From Alkalinema sp. FACHB-956 (GTDB taxonomy: Bacteria > Cyanobacteriota > Cyanobacteriia > Leptolyngbyales > Leptolyngbyaceae): a stretch of 64,000 nucleotides of DNA. Below the pieces are notes generated by a model, which saw nothing but the letters and a program-made list of their open reading frames with translations, was not told the origin of the DNA and did not search any database. The stretch covers positions 148,232 to 212,231 of the forward strand of contig NZ_JACJRC010000007.1 in assembly GCF_014697025.1 (NCBI RefSeq), given 5' to 3'. Below are positions 24,966-33,629 of this stretch, piece by piece (the stretch's first letter is position 1; every line of letters starts with the position of its first letter). A program made the position numbers and the translations under genes.

Positions 24966-25925
24966 ATGTCATTTACGATTGATTCTGCTCGGAACATTTT
25001 TCCTGGAACCTTATCAGCAGATGCGGTGCCTGCAATTAGTGCCCGTTTTGGGCAATTGAGCGCCGAAGATCAACTCGCTCTGATTTGGTTCGCTTATCTG
25101 GAAATGGGTAAAACGATTACGATCGCAGCTCCTGGTGCCGCCAGTATGCAGTTTGCAGAGTCTACCCTGGCTCAAGTCAAGCAAATGTCCTATCGTGAGC
25201 AAACCCAGTTCATGTGCGATTTGGCCAATCGTGCCGATACCCCCCTCTGCCGGACCTATGCAACGTGGTCTCCGAATATTAAATTAGGTTTTTGGTATCA
25301 GTTAGGGCAATGGATGGAGCAAGGCTTAGTGGCTCCCATTCCTGAGGGTTATCGCTTGTCTGCCAATGCAGCTGCCGTTTTGCAATCTATTCGAAATGTA
25401 GAACCCGGTCAACAAATTACCGTTCTACGGAATTCCGTTGTAGACATGGGATTTGATCCGGCTAAGCTGGGGACTTATAACCGCGTCGCTGAGCCTGTTG
25501 TGGCTCCCAAGTCTGATGATCAGCGTCGCAAGGTGACGATCGAAGGCGTGGATAATCCTACGGTGTTGTCCTACATGGATAATCTCAACGCGAATGACTT
25601 TGATGCATTAGTGCAACTATTTACCCCGGATGGAGCGATTCAGCCTCCCTTCCAGCGTCCGATCGTGGGTAAAGAAGCTGTGCTGCGCTTCTTCCGTGAA
25701 GAGTGCCAAAATCTCAATTTGATCCCGGAGCGGGGTGTGTCGGAGCCTGCGGCGGATGGCTACACCCAAATTAAAATCACCGGTAAAGTGCAAACCCCTT
25801 GGTTTGGCGGTGGTGTGGGGATGAATATTGCTTGGCGTTTTCTGCTCAATCCTGAAAATCAAATCTTTTTTGTCGCGATCGATCTTCTCGCGTCTCCTAA
25901 AGAGCTGCTGAACTTGATTCGGTAA
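24966..25925 (+). CDS. ocp: Orange carotenoid protein, OCP1-type
   Basis: 319 residues from MSFTIDSARNIFPGTL; GAGG at 24957-24960 supports the start. A blue-green-light-activated, ketocarotenoid-binding quencher of the phycobilisome. Both domains are intact: the helical N-terminal domain with Tyr44, Asn104, Trp110 and Arg155 (VLRNSVVDMGF), and the NTF2-like C-terminal domain with Tyr203, Glu246 and Trp290. The last three correspond to Tyr201, Glu244 and Trp288 of the Synechocystis protein, so the interdomain linker is two residues longer. The neighbouring CrtW and FRP genes supply pigment and recovery factor. Confidence 0.97.
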   Translation: MSFTIDSARNIFPGTLSADAVPAISARFGQLSAEDQLALIWFAYLEMGKTITIAAPGAASMQFAESTLAQVKQMSYREQTQFMCDLANRADTPLCRTYATWSPNIKLGFWYQLGQWMEQGLVAPIPEGYRLSANAAAVLQSIRNVEPGQQITVLRNSVVDMGFDPAKLGTYNRVAEPVVAPKSDDQRRKVTIEGVDNPTVLSYMDNLNANDFDALVQLFTPDGAIQPPFQRPIVGKEAVLRFFREECQNLNLIPERGVSEPAADGYTQIKITGKVQTPWFGGGVGMNIAWRFLLNPENQIFFVAIDLLASPKELLNLIR

Positions 25926-25944
25926 AGTTTAAATTGGTTGAATT

Positions 25945-25972
25945 AAGCGCCCTCTCTAGGGGGGCGCTTTCT
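25945..25972 (+). terminator. Hairpin between OCP and CrtW genes
   Basis: AAGCGCCC (25945-25952) pairs with GGGCGCTT (25962-25969), 9-nt loop, T-rich tail. It lies 20 bp after the OCP stop, so it would attenuate readthrough into crtW. Confidence 0.75.
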
Positions 25973-26008
25973 TTGTATGCAGACAACATCAGGAGGCCAA
26001 ACGATCGG

Positions 26009-26758
26009 GTGAATACATCACGTTGGACTGGACTGAGCATTACCATCATACTGGTGGTTCTGTGGGGGATCAGCCTGGGTTGGCTGCTACAAAGCAAACA
26101 CTTACCTTGGTTCGCAACGATTCTTGGGATTCTAGGTCATACCTTTTTACAGACAGGATTATTTGTTCTAGCCCATGATGCAATGCATGTAAACTTAGTT
26201 CCCCATCAGCGTACTCTCAATCATTCAATCGGTCGATGTTTAATCTTGCTCTACGCTGGTTTATCCTACGATCGCTGTCGTGAGAATCATTACAAACATC
26301 ATCGTATACCTGGACAGGGGAGTGATCCTGATTTTCATACTGAAGGTAATAGTAATCCCTTTCATTGGTATGTCAAATTCATGCAGGAATATCTTTCATT
26401 GAGTCAATTGGCTCGATTATTCATGGGACTCAGTATTTGCATGCTGTGTCTTGGCATCTCTATAACCACGCTGACCCATCTCCTGCTATTCGAGTTATTG
26501 CCCCTCTGGCTGAGCTCTCTACAGCTCTTTTGGTTTGGGACCTATCTGCCCCATCGCCATCCAATCCTAAACCAGCGACACCAGGCTACGAGCAGTTACT
26601 ATCCAGTGTGGCTATCCTTTCTGACGTGTTATCACTTTGGTTACCATTGGGAGCACCACGAATATCCCCGTACTCCTTGGTACCAGTTACCCGATCGCCG
26701 CCCTCAAAATATCGATAATCTTCAACCCCTATCAAAGCACTTTGCCAACATCGGCTGA
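26009..26758 (+). CDS. crtW: Beta-carotene ketolase CrtW
   Basis: 249 residues from a GTG at 26009, preceded by AGGAGG at 25991-25996; an alternative TTG at 25934 would place the terminator hairpin inside the gene. Di-iron membrane fatty-acid-desaturase-like enzyme adding 4-keto groups to beta-carotene (echinenone, canthaxanthin), the pigments OCP needs. Histidine boxes HDAMH, HYKHH and HWEHHEYP are intact, with NHSIGRCLILLYAGL between. About four membrane segments. Confidence 0.93.
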   Translation: MNTSRWTGLSITIILVVLWGISLGWLLQSKHLPWFATILGILGHTFLQTGLFVLAHDAMHVNLVPHQRTLNHSIGRCLILLYAGLSYDRCRENHYKHHRIPGQGSDPDFHTEGNSNPFHWYVKFMQEYLSLSQLARLFMGLSICMLCLGISITTLTHLLLFELLPLWLSSLQLFWFGTYLPHRHPILNQRHQATSSYYPVWLSFLTCYHFGYHWEHHEYPRTPWYQLPDRRPQNIDNLQPLSKHFANIG

Positions 26759-26910
26759 TCCTAGACCACTCCAGATGAATAAGTATAAATTACTATTTTG
26801 ATTAGAAATTTCAAAATATCCTACTGAATAGCTTGTTTCCGCAAAAGGTGAGGCGTTAAGATACCTATACTTTCTGACTCAACAGTGGTGGCTGACGGTT
26901 TCTCCCAGTC

Positions 26911-26942
26911 AGTAGCCATTTCAACGAGTAGCCATTTAAGCC
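26911..26942. repeat. 16-bp tandem duplication upstream of frp
   Basis: AGTAGCCATTTCAACG at 26911-26926 and AGTAGCCATTTAAGCC at 26927-26942, with a further partial copy to about 26950, directly before the FRP start. Confidence 0.75.
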
Positions 26943-26965
26943 ATTTAACAAGTTAGGTTTAAGCA

Positions 26966-27292
26966 ATGCAAGCGACTGGAATTAGTTGGGCACCGACAGA
27001 GAAAACCATTGCAAAAGCTGCATTGGATTGTGCCTATGAACGAGAAACAGCCGCTCTTTTGCAGGAAGTGCAAGATCGGGCTAAAAATGTTTTGTGCTTA
27101 GATGATTTGTGGCAGTTACACGATTTTCTGAGTGCCCGTCGTCACGACATTGAAGGGAAGTACGAAGAGGATTGTGCTAGCTTACTGTTTGGGCTCGCTC
27201 GATTGGTGAAGGAAGGTTGGCTGACCGGAGATGAACTGACTGGGTTGTCTCCAGATAAGCGATCGAAGGTATCGGCCCTCGCTCGGATGTAA
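26966..27292 (+). CDS. frp: Fluorescence recovery protein (FRP)
   Basis: 108 residues. The signature LDDLWQLHDFLSARRHDIEG, then GKYEEDC and LFGLARLVKEGW, matches FRP, a helical dimer that binds the OCP C-terminal domain, speeds the red-to-orange return and releases OCP from phycobilisomes. Residues corresponding to Trp50, His53, Asp54 and Arg60 of the Synechocystis protein are present (Trp49, His52, Asp53, Arg59). Placed 207 bp after crtW, probably with its own promoter. Confidence 0.93.
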   Translation: MQATGISWAPTEKTIAKAALDCAYERETAALLQEVQDRAKNVLCLDDLWQLHDFLSARRHDIEGKYEEDCASLLFGLARLVKEGWLTGDELTGLSPDKRSKVSALARM

Positions 27293-27439
27293 GTCCATTG
27301 CTGCAAGCAGTTTGGTTAAATGGGCTGCTAAGTTCTTCGGACATCCAACACAGCCCAATGTTAGGAGATTTGAACCACTCCAGATTTCCAGTTACTGATT
27401 TCTAGTTGCTGTAGTTAAATTATTGCTTAGACAATTGGT

Positions 27440-29668
27440 CTAGAGGGCAGAAGCTGCAACATAGTCAGGATTGCTAGTAACCGATTCTGTCACAGCATTG
27501 GCAACAACCCCAAGAACGTTAAACTGCTTCATGGATTCCATCGCCTTAGCAATATCCGATCGGGTCACTTGATCCAATCGTCCAACCATTAAGACACTGT
27601 CGCAGTGGGAGGCTAACAACATGGCATCCACCATGCCCAATACAGGTGGTGCATCAACGATCACTAGGTCATAGCGATCGCGGAACCGCTGCATTAATTC
27701 CTGCATTTGACGGGAACTCAATAACTTAGCGGGATCATTGGTATTGGCTCCTGAGGTGATGATTGAAATATTATTGCGATCGTCCTCATCCATGAAACTG
27801 GTTAATCCCACCATCTCCTGACTGGTGAGTAAATTAACCAATCCCTGTTCATTGGGCAAACCCAGTAACCTGTGCAAACTAGGGCGACGTAGATCTGCAT
27901 CAATAACTAAAACACGACGATTTAGTCGAGCCGCACTCAGGGCTAACCCTAGAGCGATCGTAGATTTCCCTTCCCCAGCCAATGCTGATGTTAGAACAAT
28001 GGATTTTAACGGACGATCGCGGCTGGCCAGCAATATTTTTTGATACATCAAATCCATGGCCTCCCGGAAGGGCTGCCAACGCATCAGTTCACCGATATCC
28101 GGCACAAGGGATTGTTTTTTCTGAAACGGCAAACGCATCGCCAAACTGGGTTCCGCTTCAATATAGAGCCGAGGAATCATCCCTAATAGGGGGAAAGCCG
28201 TCTGACGTTGCAGATCTTCTGAACGATGAACCCCATCATCCATCGCTTCCCGAGCAAAGGCCGATAAACCCGCCACAAACAGTCCTGCAACGGCCCCCAA
28301 GAGCAGGTTACGGTTTAAATTGGGACCCGTTTTAACGCCAACTAAGGGGGCTTCGACAATTTGCCAATCAAATCCCCCCTGAGCGATCGACAATCCAATG
28401 TCCTGCCGAGCTTTTAGTAGCTGCTGTAGCGTTTGCCGTTGTAATTCTACCTGCGGCTCCAGTTGACCATAGGCCGATAATAGTTGAGGATAGCGGCTGA
28501 GTTCAGATCGGAGTTGATTCTCGGTACCCACTAGGGAAAAATAACGGGCCTGCGCTTGGCTTAAGTTGACCTGCGCTTCCACCAGTTGATTGACTAAGGT
28601 TGTATCTAAATTGCTCAGTTGCCCCCCAGCAATCAGTCCTTCCGGACTGGCTCCCGCCGTTCGATCGCCTAAAATCCGTTGAGCCTCTGTGCGCAGAAGT
28701 TGTAATTGCTTTTGACGTTGTTCAGCAACCTGCTGGACAAAATCTGTATTATTTTTAAAGCGCAGTTGTTGTTGCGCTAGCGCTAATTCCGTTTTTTGAA
28801 TCTCAGTTAATAACGTTTGATAGCGGCCAGATTGACTCAATCGAGCCATCAGCGCAGCTTGTTGTGGTTGGGTTAGGAGCTGCTGCTGCAATCCGGCATA
28901 GCGACTTTGTAATTCGCGAATTTGGCTCAGATTTGCTTGCAAGTCTATTTGAATTTTACTGAGTTGATCGGATTTTGCTTGGGCTTGGATTTTGGGATCA
29001 ACTAACTCTTGATCTCGGCGAAACTGTTCTAATAACTTTTCTGCATTTCGTAATTCTCCATTCACATTCGGTAACTGGTCATCAATGACTTTTAAGCCAC
29101 GCTTTAACCGAGCTTCTTGCTGCTGGATATTATAATCACGGTAAACCGTTTGCAATGCGGTCAAAACATCCTGGGTTTTAAAGGGATTATCCGAGGTATA
29201 GGTAATCTGAAAAATTTTAGTTGGACTAGAGGATTTCTTCTCACCCGAAGCAACCTGGATAATGCTGAGTCCTGATTTTAGGGCAAAGACACTAGCCGGA
29301 TTTTGTGAACTAAATTCTGGATATTTTCCCTCTAATTTAACGATCGCCTGTCTGAGTAAATCAGAACTTTGTAGCAAACTAATCTGCGTCGCAGGATCGA
29401 TCGATACTTCAGGATCGGTAAACTCATCCTGTAACTTGGCCCCTTGACTTTTACCTTGGTAGGTTGGCTCAATTAGTAATTGCATATTACTAACATACGT
29501 CGGCGTTTGTCGGAGGGTAACCAATCCGCCCATTCCTAAGCCAGCTAACAATCCTAGGAATATCAGAATACGGTTACGCCAGAGAACCCCAAATAGTTGA
29601 CCGTAGCCAAGTTCTGGTTCAGCTGTGGTAGGTGTGGAATTCAACTGGATAGAAGTCATACGCACCAA
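27440..29668 (-). CDS. Wzc-like polysaccharide tyrosine autokinase
   Basis: 742 residues (an ATG three codons in, at 29659, is an alternative). N-terminal Wzz domain with TM near 33-53 (RILIFLGLLAGLGMGG), long periplasmic coiled coil (about 170-430), second TM near 455-475, then the BY-kinase with Walker A LAGEGKSTIAL, A' VLVIDADLRRP and Walker B LVIVDAPPVLG. It controls chain length and export of exopolysaccharide. The C-terminal tail has a single Tyr (736) instead of the usual tyrosine cluster. Last gene of the minus-strand exopolysaccharide set. Confidence 0.92.
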   Translation of the reverse strand: MVRMTSIQLNSTPTTAEPELGYGQLFGVLWRNRILIFLGLLAGLGMGGLVTLRQTPTYVSNMQLLIEPTYQGKSQGAKLQDEFTDPEVSIDPATQISLLQSSDLLRQAIVKLEGKYPEFSSQNPASVFALKSGLSIIQVASGEKKSSSPTKIFQITYTSDNPFKTQDVLTALQTVYRDYNIQQQEARLKRGLKVIDDQLPNVNGELRNAEKLLEQFRRDQELVDPKIQAQAKSDQLSKIQIDLQANLSQIRELQSRYAGLQQQLLTQPQQAALMARLSQSGRYQTLLTEIQKTELALAQQQLRFKNNTDFVQQVAEQRQKQLQLLRTEAQRILGDRTAGASPEGLIAGGQLSNLDTTLVNQLVEAQVNLSQAQARYFSLVGTENQLRSELSRYPQLLSAYGQLEPQVELQRQTLQQLLKARQDIGLSIAQGGFDWQIVEAPLVGVKTGPNLNRNLLLGAVAGLFVAGLSAFAREAMDDGVHRSEDLQRQTAFPLLGMIPRLYIEAEPSLAMRLPFQKKQSLVPDIGELMRWQPFREAMDLMYQKILLASRDRPLKSIVLTSALAGEGKSTIALGLALSAARLNRRVLVIDADLRRPSLHRLLGLPNEQGLVNLLTSQEMVGLTSFMDEDDRNNISIITSGANTNDPAKLLSSRQMQELMQRFRDRYDLVIVDAPPVLGMVDAMLLASHCDSVLMVGRLDQVTRSDIAKAMESMKQFNVLGVVANAVTESVTSNPDYVAASAL

Positions 29669-29831
29669 GGAAGTTCGATAGATTAGCTAGACAACTGAGA
29701 CGGTATCTACTCTTTTCTGCACCATTCACTCCATGCATTCCGGTCATTTCCACTGATCGCCATCAGAATATGAATTGCAGTCCCATTCATTTACCAAGGC
29801 TTCACATTCTTCCCAGAATTCACAGAGTATC

Positions 29832-29856
29832 CATGCCCAATGGGCTTTATCGGGCA
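29832..29856 (-). terminator. Hairpin after glycosyltransferase gene
   Basis: ATGCCC (29832-29837) can pair with GGGCAT (29851-29856), and an inner GCCCAATGGGC offers an alternative stem. About 35 bp downstream of the GT4 stop; no clear U-tract, so attenuation rather than strong termination is possible. Confidence 0.35.
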
Positions 29857-29888
29857 TAGCCAAGACGACCCTTTTGCTAGAGGATTCC

Positions 29889-30983
29889 TCAAGCCGCGAT
29901 CGGTAACTGATTCAACACTTTTTCGACTTGCCCAAAGAAGGCCGTTTCTGAAAAATGCTGCACTGCATGGTCACGAATTTTGGAGTAATTCCAACGAATT
30001 TCTCGAGATTTGAGTAGAGCTGTTTGCAACGACTCCGGGGTTTGGCGACGGAAAAAGAGCCCCGTTTGTCCTGGAATTTGGGTATCCAGTACCCCACCTG
30101 CTCCGTAGGAAATGACGGGTGTTCCGCTAGCATTGGCTTCGATCGGCACCAAGCCATAATCTTCCAACGCCGCAACGACTACGGATTTAGCCGTGGACAT
30201 TAGCTGTTTCCGCTCAGCATCGCTGACATGACCAAGAAATTCAACATTTTTCAATGCTTGGGACTCCAGCCGACTCCGTTCTGGGCCGTCTCCGGTAATC
30301 AGCAATTTCCAACCCAACCAATTAAAGGCCTCAACAATTACATCTAACCGCTTGTAACTAATCATGCGGGCAGAGGCTAGGTAAAAGTCGTCTTTGCTTT
30401 CAGAAAATTGGAATTGGCTGGTATCGATCGGGTAGTTAATCACCATGGCATTGCGGTGATAAATCTGTTGAATCCGTTGAGCGACAGTGGTGGAATTAGC
30501 AATATACAAATCGGGTTCTTGGGAGTATTTTAAATCCTGCTCCCGCATAACCCGAAAAATCTTTTCAATAAAGGGATATAAATTTTGATAGTCACCATAT
30601 TCCCGTAAATAGGTTTGGGTATCCCATAGGAATCGGGTTACATTATGGCAAAAACAAATATGATAGGCATCCGGACGTTTCCGTACTGCCTTTGCAAAAC
30701 TGGTACTGCTACTAATAATTAAGTCATAGTCCTGAAGATCGAGCGATCGAAAAGCTTGATAGTAGAACGGAGCCATTAAACGAAAATACTTCGTGGCCCC
30801 TGGCAGATTCTGTAGAGCTGTTGTTTTTACCAAGCGATCGCTGAGATCAATACTTCTTTGGGGGTCGTACAAAGAAGTAAACACATCAGCTTCCGGGAAG
30901 CGTTTGCACAGCAGTTCAAAAACACGCTCTGCACCACCACGCTGAGTTAAGTAATCATGAACAAGTGCAATTTTCATCACCAA
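29889..30983 (-). CDS. GT4-family glycosyltransferase
   Basis: 364 residues. GT-B enzyme with N-terminal IALVHDYLTQRGGAERVFE, SRM-like ASARMISYKRLDVIVEAF, LLITGDGPERS and the nucleotide-sugar motif ALEDYGLVPIEANASGTPVI (the E-x7-E region). Soluble or peripheral, it adds a sugar to a lipid-linked exopolysaccharide intermediate. Neighbours Wza-like and Wzc-like genes read the same way. A start two codons later (MKIALVHDY) is equally good. Confidence 0.9.
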   Translation of the reverse strand: MVMKIALVHDYLTQRGGAERVFELLCKRFPEADVFTSLYDPQRSIDLSDRLVKTTALQNLPGATKYFRLMAPFYYQAFRSLDLQDYDLIISSSTSFAKAVRKRPDAYHICFCHNVTRFLWDTQTYLREYGDYQNLYPFIEKIFRVMREQDLKYSQEPDLYIANSTTVAQRIQQIYHRNAMVINYPIDTSQFQFSESKDDFYLASARMISYKRLDVIVEAFNWLGWKLLITGDGPERSRLESQALKNVEFLGHVSDAERKQLMSTAKSVVVAALEDYGLVPIEANASGTPVISYGAGGVLDTQIPGQTGLFFRRQTPESLQTALLKSREIRWNYSKIRDHAVQHFSETAFFGQVEKVLNQLPIAA

Positions 30984-31302
30984 ATACCAGTAATTGATAA
31001 ATATATTTTCAGAAACTGTGATACCTAGAAAATTACGAGAAAACGCAAATCATGGAGAAAGCATTGCTAAAAACGTTGAATTTATCACATTAAAAGCAAT
31101 AATCTTCATTCACAGTTTTGAAACTCTTGAGGATGCGTAAAACTGGTAGGTGACCCACAATTAGTATTATCAGGGATTACAATCTAACTAAACTGTATTT
31201 TTTGAGTTATTTATAAATTCTTTAAGATAAAATGCTCGCGGATAGTTAAGTAAATACAGCATCTAGAAAATTCTCTCCTCAGGATAGATAGTGTGTAGAG
31301 GG
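30984..31302. other. AT-rich spacer
   Basis: 319 bp between the Wza-like and GT4 genes, AT-rich throughout. It probably holds the glycosyltransferase promoter. No gene, RNA or clear repeat seen. Confidence 0.5.
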
Positions 31303-32793
31303 TTATCGAATTCCAAACAAGCGGAGGAATCCAAAAATTCCACTGAAAGGCGACAGCACACTGCCAACTCCTTGGGAGAAACTGGCAAATCCTGATTTAC
31401 GGACCACCACAATGTCATTGGGTCGCAAGGCTGGATTGCCTGCCTCATTAATACCCTGGGCTAGATCGATCGGGATATCCCGTTTCGTCACGCTGCCATT
31501 GGGATTGAGTCGAATCAGTGTGACGGATTTTTTCACGGCATCGCGGTTAAACCCACCTGCGGTCAAGATCGCTTGGTTGAGCGGTGTACTGGGCGGAACA
31601 GAAATGGCACCCGGTCGCTCCACTTCCCCAACCACATTGACCGTAATTTTATCGGGTGCAAAACTGGGATTACCTAAATCCGGCAGAACACTCTCACTCA
31701 AGGATGTCACCGTTGGAATGCTAATCGTATCGCCATCTTGAATGGGTAAATCCTGTAAAATATCGCCCGACTTGAGTAATTTCCAGAAATCGACTTTGAC
31801 TTTTTGTTCACCCCCCGATCGGGTCAAACGGATAATTTGAATGTTACGCAGGTCAGCCATTTGCGTAATTCCCCCAGCCGTTTGGATCGCTTGGGTCACA
31901 CTAGGCGTCAACGACCCAGGGCCATTATTATTGCTATTGTTGACGCCTTCTGCCAGGGTGTAAGGGCCAGGACGATTAACTTCTCCAATCACCGCCACCT
32001 TGAGGGGCCGACTGCTCCGGGTTGCAAAATTCGCCGCCGACAATTGTCGCGACTTAGCCAAATCAATACTAGACGCCGTAGGAATCATAATGCTATCGCC
32101 ATCCCGTAGCCGGAGATCTTGCCGGGATTCGCCTGACTCTAACAGTTGCCACAGGTTAACCGTAATTAACTGGTCATAGCCTGGATTCATCGGGAGACGG
32201 CGACGAATTTGAACGCGCTGGAGATCGGCTGCTTGGGTGGAGCCTTCGGCTAATTGAATAATGCGAGTTAAGTTGGGTACCCCATCCGTTGCACCAACGG
32301 TGTAGGAACCCGGGCGGTTGACTTCCCCCGCGATCGCCACTGAAATGGGTCGAGCAGCGACTAATCCCATGGTCACGACCGATCGGGTCAGAATGGACTG
32401 GAATCGGACTGCAATCAAGTTGGATGCCTGTTTAAGAGTGCGGCCCTGGACGACCACTGCACCCACTTGGGGTAAATTGACGCTGCCATTGGGCAGGACG
32501 GGATATTCGCCACTAAATTCTGGAACGTTGAAAAAGTCAATGCGAACACGATCGCCGGGGCCGAGGAGATAACCATCATCGTCTGCAATTCCCAAGGATG
32601 CGGGGGTTACCCTAGACGGTTGATTGACCCAGCCCGATCCAGTGGTAGCCTGAGCCGGTAGAACCATCATCCATCCGGAAGCCGTCACGCTGAAAATACT
32701 GGTTAACGCTAAGGTGATCGATCGAGAATGAATGTATCGAGTACTAATGTCTAGAACCAAGGACAGAGATTGGGATGAACTGCTGTAATGCAT
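31303..32793 (-). CDS. Wza-like polysaccharide export protein with SLBB domains
   Basis: 496 residues. Signal peptide at about 25-50 ending LPAQATT. Poly_export motif GYLLGPGDRVRIDFFNVPEF (about 74-93), then three SLBB beta-grasp domains, each opened by GEVNRPG or GEVERPG. This is the outer-membrane/periplasmic channel of Wzy-dependent exopolysaccharide export, working with the Wzc-like protein. No lipobox Cys is evident, as in several cyanobacterial homologues. Confidence 0.92.
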   Translation of the reverse strand: MHYSSSSQSLSLVLDISTRYIHSRSITLALTSIFSVTASGWMMVLPAQATTGSGWVNQPSRVTPASLGIADDDGYLLGPGDRVRIDFFNVPEFSGEYPVLPNGSVNLPQVGAVVVQGRTLKQASNLIAVRFQSILTRSVVTMGLVAARPISVAIAGEVNRPGSYTVGATDGVPNLTRIIQLAEGSTQAADLQRVQIRRRLPMNPGYDQLITVNLWQLLESGESRQDLRLRDGDSIMIPTASSIDLAKSRQLSAANFATRSSRPLKVAVIGEVNRPGPYTLAEGVNNSNNNGPGSLTPSVTQAIQTAGGITQMADLRNIQIIRLTRSGGEQKVKVDFWKLLKSGDILQDLPIQDGDTISIPTVTSLSESVLPDLGNPSFAPDKITVNVVGEVERPGAISVPPSTPLNQAILTAGGFNRDAVKKSVTLIRLNPNGSVTKRDIPIDLAQGINEAGNPALRPNDIVVVRKSGFASFSQGVGSVLSPFSGIFGFLRLFGIR

Positions 32794-33629
32794 AACCGAA
32801 CAGATCTAAAAACTGAGTGTTTGTTCGCAGTAAGATAACTGTGGTGGTAGATCAACCCTCTACCAGGGACGAGTAGATAGCAACTGAGTGCTGAATACAG
32901 AAATGAAATCCAGAGGCCAAAAACAGAGCCTGAATAAACAGAGGTTGAACTGAATAAACAGAGAATTAATCCAACAGAAAGATCCGAGACTGGGGGCAAT
33001 TCGCTCTACATTCAGGATTTAGATGAAGTTAGAGGAATAAAAAGCATATTCTAAAGTTAATTAACTGGACTGATTGAGAGACCTAGATTGAGAGACCTAG
33101 GTAGACTGAAAAACTAGAGTCAACCGAAAAACTAGAGATTCTGAATCTTGCTTTCCAGGAATTGTTCCAAGAACAGTTCGCGAGGGAGACAACCATCCCA
33201 TAGAACTCTCTAGCCAACACACTCTTTAGAAAAAACCTAGGACTATCTAGCAACAGGACACTTTCGGGTAGATTTCAGGTAAATGAATTCGGAAGAGTTG
33301 ATAGGTTCCAAGGAACCCATGGGGCAACGGCAATCAGGGGAAAATCCTTCTTTGCCTTCCCCATAAGTCATTACTGGGCTTTCCGTAGGACTCCGGACGG
33401 TTTACTAAACTTCCAACTAAGGGTTAATAAGGGTTAAGTGGTTTCGCTGGCGACAGGACTACATCTATGCCAGATTCCTGAGCAAAGTGTCCTGATATTC
33501 GGAGGATTTCTTGCTTAATGTAAAGGAGTTCGATCGCAGCTTAGCTCCCACGATCGGATTCAGCATGCTGGCCTTGGCTATTCATTCCCTGGTTGTATCC
33601 CGGCCTTAATCCATCAGGAGTAATCACCC
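32794..33629. other. Divergent promoter region of the exopolysaccharide cluster
   Basis: 836 bp between divergent genes. It contains a 14-bp duplication (GATTGAGAGACCTA at 33072 and 33086), an 18-bp one (33104-33136, GAAAAACTAGAG core) and a 20-bp spaced repeat (TGAATAAACAGAG, about 32930-32965). AGGAG at 33616 serves the plus-strand gene. No frame is convincing. Confidence 0.5.
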
